Of a stretch of DNA of 16,399 nucleotides, positions 13,701 through 16,399 are shown in pieces. Source of the stretch: Bacteroidales bacterium GP2 (lineage in GTDB: Bacteria > Bacteroidota > Bacteroidia > Bacteroidales > Muribaculaceae); NCBI GenBank assembly GCA_001701115.1, contig DAAJ01000082.1:14929-31327 (forward strand), given 5' to 3'. Position 1 is the first letter of the stretch; the number at the start of each line of letters is the position of its first letter. A program made the position numbers and the translations under genes. Under the pieces are notes generated by a model. That model was not told where the DNA came from. It did not search any database and was given only the letters and a program-made list of their open reading frames with translations.

Positions 13701-14519
13701 ATGAATACGCTATTGAAAACACTTTGGCTAAGTATCGCCATTGTAATGTCAGTGACTGCTTCGGCACAAAATAATGAATACATAGTTAAAAGTTTAAAAG
13801 GGACAGTTGAGTATAAAAAAAATCAAAATGATGAGTGGAAGCCGGCAAAAAGGCTGTTGACTTTGTCCAAATCTTCATTCTTGAATATAGCGCCTGGTTC
13901 AGAAATAACTGTGTATTCTCAGACGAATCCGCAGCCGATACGGATATCCAAGCAGGGAGAAAGCAGATTGCGCCCCCTTATTTCCGATGCAGAAAAGAGT
14001 GCGACAACAAGTCGATGCAATGAAATAGCAAAGGTTTTCAACGGTACAGGAGGTGATAGGATGTCCGCGCATTCAGGAGTAAGCCATCGAGGAATTGAAG
14101 ACCAGTCAATGCTGTTGCCACTCTCCAAGGCGGTGAAATCACCTGCTGCTTCCGGTAAAGCACCCATAAGCCTTACACTTATAAAAGATAGTGAAGGGGA
14201 CTTTGATGTGGAGGTTTCCAATAACAGCGCTGATACGCTTGCTACTGCTGTGATAATAAATGTAGGGGGAAATTATAGTGCCTTGCATATATCCGGAGAT
14301 ACTTCTAATCCAGGCTTGCTTGTTATTCCGGCAGGCAATAAATTGATTGTTCCCGATTGCAAGCTTGTGGATATTGAAGGAATGAAAGTAGTCGCGCTTG
14401 CATCAAAAAATGTGTACAATCCCGAAACCCTGTGCACATTGATGAATGGTTCCGTTCAGAATGAAAATGAAAACGGCTCCGATGCCGGAGCCGTTGCGGT
14501 AGAAGCTTCGATAAAGTAG
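13701..14519 (+). CDS. Secreted FecR-like protein with possible DUF4384-like C-terminal half
   Basis: A 272-residue protein with a signal peptide (1-22, ending TASAQ). Residues about 26-75 resemble a FecR-type beta domain (VKSLKGTVEYKK...WKPAKRLLTLSKSSFLNIAPGSEITVYS). The middle (about 76-150) is polar and probably flexible. Residues about 155-238 (DFDVEVSNNSADTLATAVII...LLVIPAGNKLIVP...GMKVVALAS) resemble the DUF4384 pattern often linked to caspase-like peptidases; this match is tentative. The last 20 residues are low-complexity (NENENGSDAGAVAVEAS) and their codons double as the terminator hairpin of the opposite CHAT gene. It follows the CHASE2 gene by 18 bp, so the two are almost certainly co-transcribed. 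Likely a periplasmic partner or target in a CHASE2/CHAT system, by context only. Confidence 0.85.
   Translation: MNTLLKTLWLSIAIVMSVTASAQNNEYIVKSLKGTVEYKKNQNDEWKPAKRLLTLSKSSFLNIAPGSEITVYSQTNPQPIRISKQGESRLRPLISDAEKSATTSRCNEIAKVFNGTGGDRMSAHSGVSHRGIEDQSMLLPLSKAVKSPAASGKAPISLTLIKDSEGDFDVEVSNNSADTLATAVIINVGGNYSALHISGDTSNPGLLVIPAGNKLIVPDCKLVDIEGMKVVALASKNVYNPETLCTLMNGSVQNENENGSDAGAVAVEASIK
14460..14495 (-). terminator. Terminator of the CHAT gene, inside the FecR-like coding sequence
   Basis: AACGGCTCCG (14472-14481) and CGGAGCCGTT (14486-14495) form a perfect 10-bp stem with a 4-nt loop. On the minus strand the stem continues into a T-rich stretch (TTTTCATTTTCATT), so it fits termination of the CHAT transcript 27 bp past its stop codon. 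On the plus strand no T-run follows, so it would not end the CHASE2 operon as a standard terminator. Confidence 0.8.
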
Positions 14520-14521
14520 AC

Positions 14522-16399
14522 TCAGTCCATAATAACGAATGCATCCCCAATCAAGGGGTCAGTGCCGGAGACATCTTTGCCTTCGGCATTTTTGTATGTG
14601 CCTTTGCGCAGTTCGGCTCTTGCCTCATAGAAAGCGGTCCGTTTATCTTTTCCCTGCGCGAGATGACGATAGAATGCGCTCATCATAGCGGCAGTCGCCT
14701 GGTCGTTTACTTTCCACAGGCTCATCACAAGTGTATTAGCTCCGGCAAGCTTGAATCCGCGCTGTAGTCCCATGACTCCTTCTGCTGTAGCATGTCCGGC
14801 ACCAGTTTCGCAAGCAGACATTACTACGAGGTCAGTGGACGAAAGATCCATTAGGGCGATTTCGCGTGCTGTCAGCAGACCGTTATCAAGTCCGTCTTTT
14901 CCTTTTATTCCAGCAAGATACTGGTTTGCTCCGGAAAACACAAGCCCGGAATTGTCCATCGCTTCATCCATTTTTGCCGACTGTGAGCGTAAGGGATGAT
15001 TATTGTTTGACGGATTGTAATAACCGTGTGTGGCGATGTGCACAATGCCATAGTTGCCTCCGGACAATGCTTTGAAGCTCTCCTCGATGCCTTCATCTCC
15101 TGTTACGAGCGAGCATCCGGTAGAACATTCCGCAAGGATTGACGCGATGTCATTGACTTCGGTTTCTGTGCCAGGGAGATTGTTCCAGATACCAAGCCCA
15201 TTGCCACCACGCATTCCGGCTTCGGCTATTTCATTGCGGATATCATTCATGTCTTCAATGCCAAGGTTGTAATTTAGCCCTCCGAAAAGTACCGGAGCAG
15301 CCATTACCGGAGAAGATGCGGCAGGGCGGTTGCGGGTAGTGGAGACCCTTACCATTTTATAGCGGTCGTTCATTCCCTCTTTTCCTGTTGGAAGGTATTC
15401 CAGAGGCACACTGTTCCATCTGCCTGCAGGCGCAAAAAATACCGACCCTCCGGCTTTGATTACCTTGTCTTTTTCGAGCGGTTCCCAAAGCGAGTAATAT
15501 AGCGCGTTGCGCTGCAGCTGTTCAGAATACTTTACTTCCGAACCAGGTTTATAGCCGATATAATATACCTTAGGCTCTTTGTTTGCTGCGATAGCAACCA
15601 TTCTTTCGCACAATTTTGAGTTTCCATAAGTATTTTCGGTGAATGTATAGAACTCGACTGCCGCGTCGTTTTTGCCTAATCCTTTCTTGACATCCTTCCA
15701 TGTTGTTGCAACAAATGCGCCCGGATCGGAAGATGATACGGCTTTCTGCAGGGAACGCTCAATTTCACCGGCTTCACGGCGGATTTTTGCTGATGAAGTG
15801 AAATCCCCCTCCTGTTCGAGCCTCACATATTCCTTGCGTTTTGCATTTAACTCGTTAAGGCTTGCAGTAAGCTGTGGGTCATTCATCGCTTTAATAGCAG
15901 AGCCAAGTGAGCGTGAAAATGATAGCAGGACAGATTTGTTGAGGAGGGTAGCATTATAAACCATGCCGGCGGTATCCTTGTGTTTCCGGTCTATTTCCGC
16001 GAAATTATATATATCGTTGACAAGCTCTGACATGGCAACCATATAATTTGCTCTCTGGCTCTCATCCATGGTAAGGAAGTCGGTGCGTATTTTATCCCTT
16101 AGGTATTCAAGCTCCTGCTTGTATATCTTCCGGGTGAAGCCAAGGGCTGAGTTGGCAAGCTTCTCATGCTTCAGATAAAGATTCTCATCAGAGGTATAAG
16201 TAGCTTTCTTAGCAGTTACTTCCAATACTTTTGAAAGAGACGGAGCTTTGCCCTCCTTCATCTTCTCGTAGTTCTTCTTATAGTCGTCAATTGCCGCAAG
16301 GGCGAGTTTGCTGTTTATGCGGCGCAACCAAGGATTGATATTGTTTTTCTCATCACCCCAGATGCGGGTGGCAAGGAGGTGGCGGGGAAAATGTACATG
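14522..16399 (-). CDS. CHAT-domain caspase-like cysteine peptidase (5' end cut by window edge)
   Basis: The frame is open to the right edge, so the true start is outside; a TTG at 16327 is only an internal codon. The 625 visible residues begin with a helical, charged region of about 210 residues (Lys, Glu, Leu-rich) that looks like a TPR-type solenoid. The CHAT peptidase follows. The catalytic His is in HIATHGYYN (codon 15026-15028, visible residue 458) and the catalytic Cys in VVMSACETGAG (codon 14810-14812, residue 530). The typical tail ANTLVMSLWKVND...FYRHL...AFYEARAELRKG is intact, so an active protease is expected. TPR-CHAT proteins are known as proteases in some bacterial immunity and regulated-cleavage systems. 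Whether a signal peptide exists cannot be seen. Its stop lies 2 bp from that of the FecR-like gene, convergent. Confidence 0.95.
   Translation of the reverse strand, partial: HVHFPRHLLATRIWGDEKNNINPWLRRINSKLALAAIDDYKKNYEKMKEGKAPSLSKVLEVTAKKATYTSDENLYLKHEKLANSALGFTRKIYKQELEYLRDKIRTDFLTMDESQRANYMVAMSELVNDIYNFAEIDRKHKDTAGMVYNATLLNKSVLLSFSRSLGSAIKAMNDPQLTASLNELNAKRKEYVRLEQEGDFTSSAKIRREAGEIERSLQKAVSSSDPGAFVATTWKDVKKGLGKNDAAVEFYTFTENTYGNSKLCERMVAIAANKEPKVYYIGYKPGSEVKYSEQLQRNALYYSLWEPLEKDKVIKAGGSVFFAPAGRWNSVPLEYLPTGKEGMNDRYKMVRVSTTRNRPAASSPVMAAPVLFGGLNYNLGIEDMNDIRNEIAEAGMRGGNGLGIWNNLPGTETEVNDIASILAECSTGCSLVTGDEGIEESFKALSGGNYGIVHIATHGYYNPSNNNHPLRSQSAKMDEAMDNSGLVFSGANQYLAGIKGKDGLDNGLLTAREIALMDLSSTDLVVMSACETGAGHATAEGVMGLQRGFKLAGANTLVMSLWKVNDQATAAMMSAFYRHLAQGKDKRTAFYEARAELRKGTYKNAEGKDVSGTDPLIGDAFVIMD

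Noticed and set aside
16325..16327. TTG as the start codon of the CHAT gene
   Set aside because: The frame stays open without a stop to position 16399, so the gene begins outside the window.

Overview
The window looks like a chromosomal segment of a gut-type Bacteroidales bacterium, most likely close to Muribaculaceae. That placement is inferred from protein style: a secreted GH2 beta-galactosidase, an M16 peptidase with a Bacteroidetes-type signal peptide, a DUF2582 winged-helix protein and a stand-alone MerR next to alaS. It is also supported by repeated Bacteroidetes promoter elements (TAnnTTTG -7 boxes, some with a TTG/TTTG -33 box 19-21 bp upstream). Shine-Dalgarno sequences are mostly absent. 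No rRNA, tRNA, insertion sequence or CRISPR array was seen.

Layout. Positions 1-1261 (minus) hold the N-terminal 420 residues of a secreted GH2 beta-galactosidase with an apparent ricin-like beta-trefoil domain; the rest lies outside the window. Next is a periplasmic M16 peptidase (1432-4254, minus) with its own promoter and terminator. A two-gene unit follows: an ECF sigma factor (4927-5502) whose stop overlaps the start of a four-TM protein (4376-4930), a candidate membrane anti-sigma factor. A small MerR regulator (5575-5910, minus) and alaS (6013-8637, plus) are divergent with interlocked promoters. alaS converges on a tiny acidic lipoprotein (8792-8986, minus), each with its own terminator. 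Then come a SulP anion transporter (9160-10854, minus), rsgA (10994-11938, minus) and a DUF2582 protein (12019-12228, minus). The 80-bp gap before rsgA can fold into mutually exclusive hairpins.

The most unusual region is 12475-16399. A promoter drives a CHASE2-domain membrane protein (12525-13682) with no cytoplasmic output domain, and 18 bp later a secreted FecR-like protein with a possible DUF4384-like C-terminal half (13701-14519). These converge, with only 2 bp between stop codons, on a CHAT-domain cysteine peptidase (14522 to beyond 16399, minus) that keeps its His/Cys dyad. CHASE2, FecR/DUF4384-like and CHAT modules side by side suggest a sensor/adaptor/protease system. The CHAT terminator hairpin lies inside the coding tail of the FecR-like gene.

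The rest is mostly housekeeping (alaS, rsgA) or ordinary Bacteroidales envelope functions. Both window edges cut a gene: the GH2 C-terminus on the left and the CHAT N-terminus on the right.
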